Positions 1-7,489 of a stretch of 64,000 nucleotides of DNA are shown piece by piece. The notes below the pieces were generated by a model. The model had not been told where the DNA came from. It worked only from the letters and a program-made list of their open reading frames with translations, and did not search any database. The stretch is taken from positions 46,001-110,000 of the forward strand of contig JADKKK010000006.1 of assembly GCA_016720545.1 (NCBI GenBank), read 5' to 3'. Position 1 is the first letter of the stretch. The number at the start of each line of letters is the position of its first letter. Made by a program: the position numbers and the translations under genes. This DNA comes from Myxococcales bacterium. Lineage in GTDB: Bacteria > Myxococcota_A > Polyangia > Polyangiales > Polyangiaceae.

Positions 1-366
1 CTCCCCGCCTTTCTCCTGCGGGCCATATTGGCGGCCGGGCGCCTCCTCGACCGATGGAACCTGCTGCCGCGCGCCATGATCGCCACGGACCCCTTGTTCT
101 GCAGTTGCTTCGTGGCCAATCTCGGATCGGTGGGGATCGACCGCACGTACCACCACCTGTTCGAGTGGGGGAACGCGCATCTGTTTTGCGTCGTCGGCGC
201 GGTGAAGAAGCACATCTTCATCGAGGGCGGCGCCCCCGTCGTCCGAGACGCGGTGCAGTTGTTCTTCACGTTCGACGAGCGGGCGAACGACGGCTTCTAT
301 TGCATGCGGGCGCTGGCGACGCTCCGGGAGGCGCTCGAGGATCCGACGGGGCGCGCCGACTCGTAG
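1..366 (+). CDS. 2-oxo acid dehydrogenase E2-like acyltransferase, C-terminal part
   Basis: The frame is open from the first base, so only the last 121 residues are in the window. The segment reading FVANLGSVGIDRTYHHLFEWG followed by a hydrophobic beta stretch and VKKH resembles the end of the catalytic domain of E2-like acyltransferases (chloramphenicol-acetyltransferase fold), a family in which free-standing members without lipoyl domains are common in actinobacteria and myxobacteria. The catalytic HxxxD region expected further along or upstream is not visible here. The internal TTG at 28 is unlikely to be the real start because coding-like sequence precedes it. Family assignment is by remembered similarity; the substrate is unknown. 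Confidence 0.6.
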   Translation, partial: LPAFLLRAILAAGRLLDRWNLLPRAMIATDPLFCSCFVANLGSVGIDRTYHHLFEWGNAHLFCVVGAVKKHIFIEGGAPVVRDAVQLFFTFDERANDGFYCMRALATLREALEDPTGRADS

Positions 367-512
367 CCGCGGGCGCCAGCGCGGGGGGGGCGAGCCGCGG
401 GGGATCGCAGATAGACGCATGGGCGCACCCCCGCGGACGGAGTGCGGCCAACCAGCGTGCGATCTTTGATATCGGTTAAGAGCCTCCCGTCGCCCTGCGC
501 CAAGATGAGGCC

Positions 513-1688
513 ATGAAGCCCAGGGGCGTGGCGTGGGGGTTGCTGCTGCTGTCGTCGGGCCTCGTGCCGTTCGCGGGCTGCTCGAGCGAGCCGGCAGGCA
601 GTGCGGCCGAGGCGGGGCCCACCCCCACGGGCACGTCGACCGGCACGACGCCCACTCCGGGGGCCGACGCCGGCGCCGACGCGCCGCCCACTCCACCCGC
701 AGACGCGAGCGCCGACGCCCCCGCCGACGCCCCGCCGAGCGGGGGCGCACAAGATCGTGTATACTACAGCAACGCGTTCGGGTTCGCGTATCTGCCGATC
801 GCCGGCGGTGCGCCCGTGGTCGTCGACGCGGATCTGAAGAACGCGCTCCGCGTGCGCCTCTCCCCGGATCGCAAGCGCGTGGCCACGACGGGCGGCTTCG
901 GGGCGACCACGTCGACCGTCTACGACCGCGCGAACGCGAAGGTCGCGACTCTGCCCGGCGTGTTCATCGGCTGGGCCGACAACGACACCGTGCTCTACGG
1001 GGCCGCCGGTGGCGTGGGGAACCAGGGCTTCGCCGACCTCCGCCGAGCGCGCTTCGACGGCTCGGGGGAGCAGACCGTGTACCGCACGACGGGGGCGGCG
1101 CTCTTCCGCGTCGGCACGAGCCCACTCTCCGCCGATGGAGGCCGCCTCGCGGTCTGGCACATCGACGGGACCACCTATTCCGTGAAGGTCGTCTCGACCA
1201 CCGACGGCGCCGAGGTGGGCTCGACCTCGGTGGGCGGCGCGTCGAACCCCGTCAATGGGCCGCTCTACACGCGGGACGGGAGCGTCGTGTGGGCCGCCGC
1301 CATCAGCCCGACGAGCTACCAAATCGCGTCACCCACGCTGACGGCTCCTCGCACGGTGACCGCTCCCGGCGCGCTCGCTGGCGGCAACGGAAACGGTGCG
1401 TTCGCGCCATGGATCGGCGACGCCTTCCTGCTGGGGGCGGAGGTCATCGGCGGTGGCGGCCTACGCCAGAGCAAGCTCTTCGCGGCGAGGTCGGACGGCG
1501 CGGCGCCCGTCGAGCTCAGCGGGCTCGGCGTGCTGGGAAACCTGCTCGTGGAGCGCGTGAAGGTCTCCGCCGACGGAGGCAAGATCGTCTACAACCTGGG
1601 CAAGATCATCTGGACGGCCAGGGTCGACGGGACTGACGCGCGGCAGCTTGGGGACGTGACCATCGACCCGCAGACGCTCGCCTGGTGA
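513..1688 (+). CDS. secreted lipoprotein with TolB/WD40-like beta-propeller
   Basis: The protein has 391 residues. It begins with a lipoprotein signal peptide (hydrophobic run 8-21, lipobox ending at Cys23). A Pro/Thr/Asp/Ala-rich linker covers roughly 24-85 and is followed by repeated strands of the type seen in TolB-like propellers: LSPDRKRVATTGG, LSADGGRLAVW, VSADGGKIVYNLG. These SPDG-type repeats usually report on values in a periplasmic or surface propeller; no enzyme motif is seen. It stands alone, with 146 bp before it and a convergent guaB1 after it. Outer-membrane or periplasmic lipoprotein of unknown role. The propeller call rests on repeat pattern only. Confidence 0.6.
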   Translation: MKPRGVAWGLLLLSSGLVPFAGCSSEPAGSAAEAGPTPTGTSTGTTPTPGADAGADAPPTPPADASADAPADAPPSGGAQDRVYYSNAFGFAYLPIAGGAPVVVDADLKNALRVRLSPDRKRVATTGGFGATTSTVYDRANAKVATLPGVFIGWADNDTVLYGAAGGVGNQGFADLRRARFDGSGEQTVYRTTGAALFRVGTSPLSADGGRLAVWHIDGTTYSVKVVSTTDGAEVGSTSVGGASNPVNGPLYTRDGSVVWAAAISPTSYQIASPTLTAPRTVTAPGALAGGNGNGAFAPWIGDAFLLGAEVIGGGGLRQSKLFAARSDGAAPVELSGLGVLGNLLVERVKVSADGGKIVYNLGKIIWTARVDGTDARQLGDVTIDPQTLAW

Positions 1689-1944
1689 CGACCGCCGGCT
1701 GAACATCGCGGCGCCCCGCCCGCGGGCGACGACGTCGCGGGGGGCGACTTCATGTTCGCGCCGCAGCGGCTCGACGCCGAACGGGCCCATGTTTGCTCGG
1801 GAGTGGGGGTCAGCGGACCATGGCGAGCTGACTCACCCGCTCGACGGGCCTCGTGTGCCCGGCAGGTCGTGATAGGGACTTATCCTTCATGTCCTCTACT
1901 AGCTAAGTTTGATCACGAGCGGGGTTCTTTTGCTAGCGAATCCT

Positions 1945-1959
1945 CTTCCAGGGGACTAG
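1945..1959 (-). repeat. orphan terminal end of the IS630-like miniature element
   Basis: Read on the minus strand these 15 bases (CTAGTCCCCTGGAAG) are identical to the left end of the element copy at 14379. No further element sequence follows on the far side, so this looks like a solo end or a deletion remnant. The guaB1 stop codon lies inside it. Confidence 0.55.
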
Positions 1960-3404
1960 CGACGGACGGCGCCGTGCGGTGTCCCCTCGCCGAAGCCCGC
2001 CGCGGTCTGCACGCCGACCACCGCGCGCTCGTGCAGCTCGTCGACCGTGCGCGCTCCCACGTAGGTGAACGCGGACTGCACGCCCGTGATGACGTCGATG
2101 AGGATCGCGCCCACGCTCTCCTGCCCTTCGCGCATGTAGATGCGGGAGCTCGAGATGCCCTCGCGGAAGAAACCCTTCTTCGCCCGCTCGAACGCGTCAT
2201 GGTCGGCGGTGCGCTCGCTCACCGCGCGGCCGCTCGCCATGCCGTAGTTCTCCTTGTAGAGCAGGCCGTCGCGGTCTTCCTTCACGTCGCCAGGGCTCTC
2301 GTAGGTGCCAGCGAGCGCGGTGCCCACCATCACGCGCGACGCGCCGGACGCGAGGTAGAGCGCCACGTCGCGCGGGTGCCTCACGCCGCCGTCGGCCCAC
2401 ACGTGCTTGCCGAGGGCGCGCGCGGCCTTGGCGCACGCGAGCACGGAGGTGAACGTCGGGCGTCCCGCGCCGGTCTGCATGCGCGTCGTGCACATGGCGC
2501 CGGGCCCCACGTTGACCTTCACGATGTCGGCGCCTGCCTCGATGAGCGCGCGCGTCCCCTCCGCGGTGCATACATTGCCCGCGACGAGGGGCACGGCGGC
2601 GCCCACGACGAGGCGCACCGCCCGCAGGGTCTCCAGCATGCGGCGCTGGTGGCCGTGCGCGGTGTCGACGACGAGGACCTCGACGCCCAGCTCGAGCAGC
2701 CTCGCCGCCACGTCGGGCGCCTGCGCGGAGATGCCTATCGCGGCGCCCACCATCAGGGTGCCCGTCGGCCCGAGCGCGGGCCGGAGCAGCTCGAGCCGGA
2801 CCGCGTCGTCCCGCGTCAGCACACCGAGCAAGCGGCCCTCGTCGTCGAGCACGGGCGCCGCCTTCACGCGGGCCTCCTCCATGAGCAGAAAGGCGTCGCG
2901 GTTCGAGAGCCCGGCGCGCAGCGCGACGAGGCGCTTGGACATGAGGCGCGCGGCGGGGGTGTACTGATCGCGGTCGCGGAGATCGGCCTGCGTTACCAGC
3001 CCGAGCGGTCGCCGCTCGTCGTCCACCACCACGACGAGGTCGTGCGAGCGCTTGCGGATGATGCCCTGCACGTCACGCAGCGTCGCGCGCGGCGAGACCG
3101 AAAGGGGCGTGTCGTAGCGAGGATCGGCCGCGTGGATGTGGCGAACGATGCGCTCCACCGTGTCCAGGTCCATGTCCTGCGGCAGGACGCCGAGCCCACC
3201 GAAGCGGGCCATGGTCTCCGCCATGCGCTTGCCCGTCACGGCGTTCATGTTCGCCGACACGATCGGGTGCGCGCCGCCCGGAAAGTCCGGCGGAGTGAGG
3301 TCGGTCTCGAGGCGCGAGGCGCCGTCGAAGTAGCCGGGCGTGAGGAACACGTCCTCGGTGGAGAGCTCGAGCTGTTCGTCGTGGGCGGGGTGGAGGAAGC
3401 GCAT
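1956..3404 (-). CDS. guaB1: GuaB1-type GMP reductase (IMP dehydrogenase family, CBS-containing)
   Basis: The protein has 482 residues from the ATG at 3404; the longer open frame upstream lacks conserved sequence. A (beta/alpha)8 barrel of the IMPDH/GMPR superfamily is split by a CBS pair at about residues 95-210 (DLVVVVDDERRPLGLVTQAD and APVLDDEGRLLGVLTRDDA). The loop NVGPGAMCTTR near residue 305 carries the catalytic cysteine that forms the nucleotide thioimidate. DTAHGH and GADIVKVN match the superfamily. Mycobacterial GuaB1 proteins of this length and layout were shown to be GMP reductases, so I infer purine salvage from GMP to IMP rather than IMP oxidation. It is a single-gene unit. Its stop codon falls inside an end of the miniature element, so its last residues may be non-native. 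Confidence 0.8.
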   Translation of the reverse strand: MRFLHPAHDEQLELSTEDVFLTPGYFDGASRLETDLTPPDFPGGAHPIVSANMNAVTGKRMAETMARFGGLGVLPQDMDLDTVERIVRHIHAADPRYDTPLSVSPRATLRDVQGIIRKRSHDLVVVVDDERRPLGLVTQADLRDRDQYTPAARLMSKRLVALRAGLSNRDAFLLMEEARVKAAPVLDDEGRLLGVLTRDDAVRLELLRPALGPTGTLMVGAAIGISAQAPDVAARLLELGVEVLVVDTAHGHQRRMLETLRAVRLVVGAAVPLVAGNVCTAEGTRALIEAGADIVKVNVGPGAMCTTRMQTGAGRPTFTSVLACAKAARALGKHVWADGGVRHPRDVALYLASGASRVMVGTALAGTYESPGDVKEDRDGLLYKENYGMASGRAVSERTADHDAFERAKKGFFREGISSSRIYMREGQESVGAILIDVITGVQSAFTYVGARTVDELHERAVVGVQTAAGFGEGTPHGAVRR

Positions 3405-3441
3405 TGGTAGATTCAGCTTTCTGCCACGCGAAGGTGGCCGT

Positions 3442-4169
3442 ATGCAAAACCCCTCTCGACGCCCTCGGCCGTCGGGATCTCTCCCGCTCGGCTGGGGCCC
3501 GCTACCCGGCGCTCCGACGCCCAGTCTCCTGTCACAGAAAATCGCGAACGACGACCTGCCAAGACCAAAGCCAACCACCGCTGCGCGCGCGCACTGGCGT
3601 GCCTGGCCCGCGGCGCGCACGGTGGGCAAGGGCACCGCCGAGGTGTTTGCCCACTACGACCAGTTCGAGGGCACGACCGCGGGGCTCGATGCGCTCTGCC
3701 TGCGCTTTGGCGACCGCGTGGTCACCCGCTGGGAGGGGGTGGGAGGAGGTCCCGGGCGTGCTCGACTCCAACGTGATTGGCCTAGTCTCCTGGAAGCGTG
3801 ATCCCTTCCAGAAGTCGCGCGGCTCGGCCTTTCGCCACAGGGGAGCGAGGGGGTGTCCCGTCTTCGGCGGCGATGGGAGGATACTCATGTTCGAGGGTCG
3901 GCGTTCTCGCGCGGTCACACCCGAAACCACTGTCCCCTGAGCGCAAAGCGCCGCCTCCACCGCGCGGAACGACGTCCGAGTTGAGGACGGGCCCGCCGCC
4001 GCCGAAAACGGGGCACCCCATCGCTCCTCGGCATGACACCGAAGACCGGACTGCTGATACGAACCACGACTCCAGGGGACTAGTGTGGGCGAGCGCTTCA
4101 CCACCCATCGCATCTTCTGGGGACTCGACGCGGCGGACCAGCCGGTGTGGCTGATCGCCAACTTCGGTC
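3442..4169 (+). pseudogene. gene remnant interrupted by the miniature element
   Basis: Two coding-like pieces with high GC at third positions flank the element. From about 3598 to 3781 one frame gives VFAHYDQFEGTTAGLDALCL and then FGDRVVTRWEG. After the element, from 4084, another frame gives VGERFTTHRIFWGLDAADQ and PVWLIANFG. Removing 298 bp (one element plus one CTAG) joins the two frames exactly, giving RDWPS followed by VGERF. I therefore read this as one small gene broken by the insertion. The ATG at 3442 is the first possible start but the first 50 codons look poor. I do not recognise the protein family. The 3' end runs into the vWA gene on the other strand. Confidence 0.5.
3782..4083. 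mobile_element. IS630-like miniature inverted-repeat element, copy 1
   Basis: The 302-bp unit starts with CTAGTCTCCTGGA and ends with TCCAGGGGACTAG, an inverted pair with one mismatch; about 18 of the outer 23 bases pair. It matches the copy at 14379-14688 over its whole length with scattered substitutions and a small indel. It has no convincing transposase frame, so it must be mobilised in trans. IS630-family transposons insert at CTAG and duplicate TA, which fits the CTAG at both borders. Inside are two long inverted arms that could fold the whole unit into a hairpin. It interrupts a gene remnant. Confidence 0.75.
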
Positions 4170-4239
4170 CTCGAAGTAGCGACGCGCTCCTTCACGAATT
4201 CTCGCGCTCTTCGCGTCCAAGCCGGCGCGCCGCGCGTGC

Positions 4240-6492
4240 TCACACCTTCGACCAGCCGAGCGGGCCAAACGTGTGATCGCAGAGCGCGTCCCCCCAGTTC
4301 TCCGTGAGAAGGACCACGTGCGGATCGAGGATATGGGAGGTGCTCCCGAGCGCGTGTCGAATGTCCTCGACCTCGTACTCTACGGGCTCGAAGACGGCGC
4401 CGTTCTTGGCGAGCCAGAGCTCGTCCGGGAAGGGCCTCTCGAGATCGCACGTGCTCCCAGGCCGCGGGCAGTCGAAGCAGAGCTTGGTCTCGAGGTCCTC
4501 GAACTTCCACACGTGCCGCATCCCACGCGTCACGTAGTGACTCCCCGTGTCGGTCAGCAAGAACACACGAGTCCGTTCGACGCTCTTCTTGGCGAGCCAG
4601 CGCAGCACGGCGCCCATGCGGAAGCCGCCGTGTCCATAGCCGTGGAAGGACTCCAGCGTCTCTCGCGTGAGGGGCGCGCCGCGCTCCTTCACGCGGAACA
4701 TGCGGACCTTCTCGGGGCCGCCGTCGATGCACCCGTAGATCGCCAGCGGGGCGCCGTCGCCGAGCTGAGTCGCGAGGTCCTCGATCCAGCCGACCGCGCG
4801 CTCGAGCGGCCGCGCGCCGTCGGGGCGGTAGTGAACCATCGAGACGCTGAGATCCACGACCACGGTCGCCTGCACGTCGGTCGCCTGGATCTCCCGACCG
4901 CGGAACACCCGGCCGTCCACCGCGCCGCCCGCGCGCTTCGTCGCGAGGAGCCGCACGAGCCTCGTCGGAGAGAGGCGCGCGCCGCTCATGCGGAACGACG
5001 AGGACGCCACCGGGCGCGTGGTCGCGACGGCCACCTCGCTCCGCACCGCGCGCCCCACCACGCCCGCACGGCGAGGGTCCCACACGTGCAGTTCGACGCT
5101 CGCGCCGTCCTCGCGGACGCGGGCCTTCCAGAAGTCGTACTCGGGGACGATCTCGCCCTCTGTGGAGAGCGACGAGAACATGTCGAGGTTCATGCGAGGA
5201 CGCACCTCGGCCGGTTCGCGGCGACCGAGCGGTCGGAGGTCGACGCGGCGCTCGTAGCTCTCTTGTGGCACCGGGCGGCGGCGCGTGAGCTCCGACACGA
5301 GCTGCGCGCGATCGCCCGGCCCGACGTGCCTCACGAACCAGAGGCAGAGGTCGGTCGCGGCCACGATCGACTCTGCGAGGGTCGGCGACACGAGCGCGCG
5401 AAACGAGGCGAGCGTCGCGCGCACCTCTGTGAACGAGGCAGCGTAAGCCGCCGGCGGCTTCGCGGTGCGCCCCGCGAGCTCGACGAGCACGGCCTGAAGG
5501 AGCTGGATCAGCGAGCTCCCGAACACCGCCGGCCGAGCGAGCGCGCGCGCGCCCTGATCCACGTAAGCGACCGCGGCCACGAAGCCAGGGAGCAGCGCTG
5601 GGATCCGGCGCTCGACGCGGCTGTCCTCGACGCAATTCAAGAGGTTGAAGAAGAGCTCGCCGCTCTCGCCAAAGAGCTCGGTGACGCCCCGCAGTGTGTT
5701 GGGGTAGCGCGACGAGCGCGGGAGGTTGTCGGCGAGGTGCCCGTGCTCGCGGAGCCGCCTCACGACGTGGCGAGCGGCCTGTTGGCACGCCCCCTCCTCG
5801 AAGCTGCCCCCGGAGAGGTGCAGCGCCTCGTGGACGAGGAGGCGCACATAGGCTAGCTCGTTGTGCCGGGGGCTTTCGAAGAGCGCGATCCGCGACGGCA
5901 AGTAGATGTCTCGACCGTCGGTGTATGCCCTCATCCCGCGGGGGTCGCTCTCGCCAGGCGCCTCGGCGCGTATCGCCACCCGCGCGCGGAGCGGGATCAG
6001 GCTCGGGAGCGCCCACTCGAGCGACGGGAGCACCTTCGTGAGCGTGACCTGCGCCGCGCTGCGACGCTTCGAGGCCTCGCGCTCGCGCTCGAGGAGCTCC
6101 GCGAGGACGGCGTCGTGCCGCGTCTTCGCCCCCACGCGGAGGGCCGCGCACAGCTCGCCCCACAGCCTCGCGGTGGCGAGCTCGAGGAGCGGCGCGAGGA
6201 GGCGCGGGTGATTCGTCGTCGCGAGGAGACCGTCGGGGGCGTCGTGACCGTGGCCGAGCAGCAGGCTGAAGCACGCGAACGAGGGCCCCAGGTTCGTGGC
6301 CCTTCCCTTCCCCTCTGCGCCGGAGACGAGCGCGAGGAAGCTCGGCTCGAGGGCGCGCCAGCGGTCCTCGTCGAGCGGATGGCGTGACCGGAGCACGTGG
6401 AGGGCGCGCGCGAGCGTTGGATCGCGGACCTCGAGGGGCGGCTGGGCCTGCTCCGGATCCTCGGGCGTGTCGGCCGGAGGGTCAGCCGTCAT
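4240..6492 (-). CDS. vWA-domain protein of the NorD/CbbO type
   Basis: The protein has 750 residues from the ATG at 6492, which overlaps the stop of the upstream AAA gene by 11 bp. The C-terminal 200 residues form a von Willebrand factor A domain with a metal-ion (MIDAS) motif DLSVS near residue 545 and a later FLLTDTGSH that supplies the second aspartate. The N-terminal part is helical and contains LVHEALHLSGGSFEEG, which looks like a zinc-peptidase HExxH-type helix but lacks the exact motif. NorQ/NorD, CbbQ/CbbO and MoxR/vWA pairs work as ATP-driven metal-insertion or activation chaperones for a partner enzyme. No nitric oxide reductase or Rubisco gene is nearby, so the client is unknown. 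Confidence 0.75.
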   Translation of the reverse strand: MTADPPADTPEDPEQAQPPLEVRDPTLARALHVLRSRHPLDEDRWRALEPSFLALVSGAEGKGRATNLGPSFACFSLLLGHGHDAPDGLLATTNHPRLLAPLLELATARLWGELCAALRVGAKTRHDAVLAELLEREREASKRRSAAQVTLTKVLPSLEWALPSLIPLRARVAIRAEAPGESDPRGMRAYTDGRDIYLPSRIALFESPRHNELAYVRLLVHEALHLSGGSFEEGACQQAARHVVRRLREHGHLADNLPRSSRYPNTLRGVTELFGESGELFFNLLNCVEDSRVERRIPALLPGFVAAVAYVDQGARALARPAVFGSSLIQLLQAVLVELAGRTAKPPAAYAASFTEVRATLASFRALVSPTLAESIVAATDLCLWFVRHVGPGDRAQLVSELTRRRPVPQESYERRVDLRPLGRREPAEVRPRMNLDMFSSLSTEGEIVPEYDFWKARVREDGASVELHVWDPRRAGVVGRAVRSEVAVATTRPVASSSFRMSGARLSPTRLVRLLATKRAGGAVDGRVFRGREIQATDVQATVVVDLSVSMVHYRPDGARPLERAVGWIEDLATQLGDGAPLAIYGCIDGGPEKVRMFRVKERGAPLTRETLESFHGYGHGGFRMGAVLRWLAKKSVERTRVFLLTDTGSHYVTRGMRHVWKFEDLETKLCFDCPRPGSTCDLERPFPDELWLAKNGAVFEPVEYEVEDIRHALGSTSHILDPHVVLLTENWGDALCDHTFGPLGWSKV

Positions 6493-7387
6493 GAGCCTCG
6501 GCCTGCTCGGCCGGCTCCACTTGACTGCCCACGTCGAACGGCTCAATCGCGTCGCCCGGATCGGCCTCGATCGTCGGGAGCTTCTCGCCCGGCTCGAAGG
6601 AGAGCCCCTTCGCCTCGAGCGTGGAGAGCACGGTCCGCGCGTCGCGGTCGCCGAGCTCGAGAGGATCGAGGAGCGACTCACGCACCACCCACTCGCGCGC
6701 GACGCCGCTCTTCGAGGCGCGCGCGGCCAGCAGGAGCGCCCGCGTGCTCGGCGATCGCCAGCGGCGCTCCTCGGCGCCGCTGCGGAGCACGTGGGCCACG
6801 TCGACGAGGTACTGCGCGTCCTCGCGCGGGATCCCAGTCCGATCCACGAGGAGGCTCACCTCCTCGCCGGGCGCGAGGTAAGAGAGGCGGACGACCCGGC
6901 ACCGCTGGAGGAACGCCTCGGGCAACGAGCCCAGCTCGCGCGGAGTGTACGCCCCGACGAAGCAGAACCCCGGGGCCGCGTGCACGATCTCCGGCTCACG
7001 GCCGAGCTTGCCTACGAGGTGCAGCTCGCGGCGATCGTCGAGGAGGGGATACAGCGGGCGCAGGGTGCCCTCGCTCGTCTTGCCGATCTCGTCAAAGAAG
7101 AACGGCAATCCGTGGCGCACGGCGTAGACGAGCGGCCCGTCGTGCCAGGTCATGGCGTCGTGGGCGAAGAGGTACCCGCCGAGCAGGTCGGCGTCGGTGA
7201 GGCTCGGCCCGCCGGTGACAGGGACGACGCGACGCCCTAGCTCGGCCGCGATCGCCGCGAGGAGCGTGGTCTTCCCGCAGCCCGTCGGCCCGAGGAGGAG
7301 CACCGGCTCGCCGCGCTCGACGTACAGGCGGACGCGCTCGAGCTCGAGCTTGGAGTCGACGAACTGCGGAGTCGTGGGGGACGGCAT
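6482..7387 (-). CDS. MoxR/NorQ-family AAA+ ATPase
   Basis: The protein has 301 residues. Walker A is GPTGCGKTT at residues 33-41 and Walker B is FFFDEIGK at 96-103; GFCFVGAYTPRELGSLPEA carries the sensor region typical of the family. MoxR ATPases assemble as hexameric rings and act with a vWA partner, here the directly following 750-residue gene, translationally coupled by an 11-bp overlap. The pair probably remodels or loads cofactor into an unidentified client protein in the cytoplasm. The start is the ATG at 7387, 27 bp from the TTG that opens the divergent amylase frame. Confidence 0.85.
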   Translation of the reverse strand: MPSPTTPQFVDSKLELERVRLYVERGEPVLLLGPTGCGKTTLLAAIAAELGRRVVPVTGGPSLTDADLLGGYLFAHDAMTWHDGPLVYAVRHGLPFFFDEIGKTSEGTLRPLYPLLDDRRELHLVGKLGREPEIVHAAPGFCFVGAYTPRELGSLPEAFLQRCRVVRLSYLAPGEEVSLLVDRTGIPREDAQYLVDVAHVLRSGAEERRWRSPSTRALLLAARASKSGVAREWVVRESLLDPLELGDRDARTVLSTLEAKGLSFEPGEKLPTIEADPGDAIEPFDVGSQVEPAEQAEAHDG

Positions 7388-7450
7388 TGGGAGAGTCTAC
7401 TGTCGGCAAGTCGGTTGGCCGTCAACGAAACCTCCGTCCGAGCCCGTGTC

Positions 7451-7483
7451 AGGATTGACGTTCGGCGCGCCGCATCGCATGTG
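7451..7483 (+). promoter_or_regulatory. promoter-like box shared by the two amylase genes (first copy)
   Basis: TTGACG at 7455-7460 is followed after 17 bp by CATGTG. The block reading TTGACGTTCGGCG recurs almost exactly as TTGACATTCGGCG before the second amylase gene. It may be a shared -35 region or an operator. If it is a promoter, the amylase start must be at or after about 7490. Confidence 0.4.
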
Positions 7484-7489
7484 TTCGGG

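Noticed and set aside
297..1322. Minus-strand 341-residue frame opposite the first lipoprotein
   Set aside because: No motifs and low-complexity Arg/Gly; the plus strand has a signal peptide, lipobox and propeller repeats.
1752..3410. Plus-strand 552-residue open frame opposite guaB1
   Set aside because: It is a shadow: the minus strand carries full IMPDH-family motifs, while this frame is Arg/His-rich without any family signature. The same holds for long antisense frames over the ATPase, flotillin, secA and amylase genes.
4240..6492. Zinc-metallopeptidase reading of LVHEALHLSGGSF in the vWA protein
   Set aside because: The motif is HEALH, and the third ligand typical of HExxH proteases was not found at the usual distance, so it was not made the main call.
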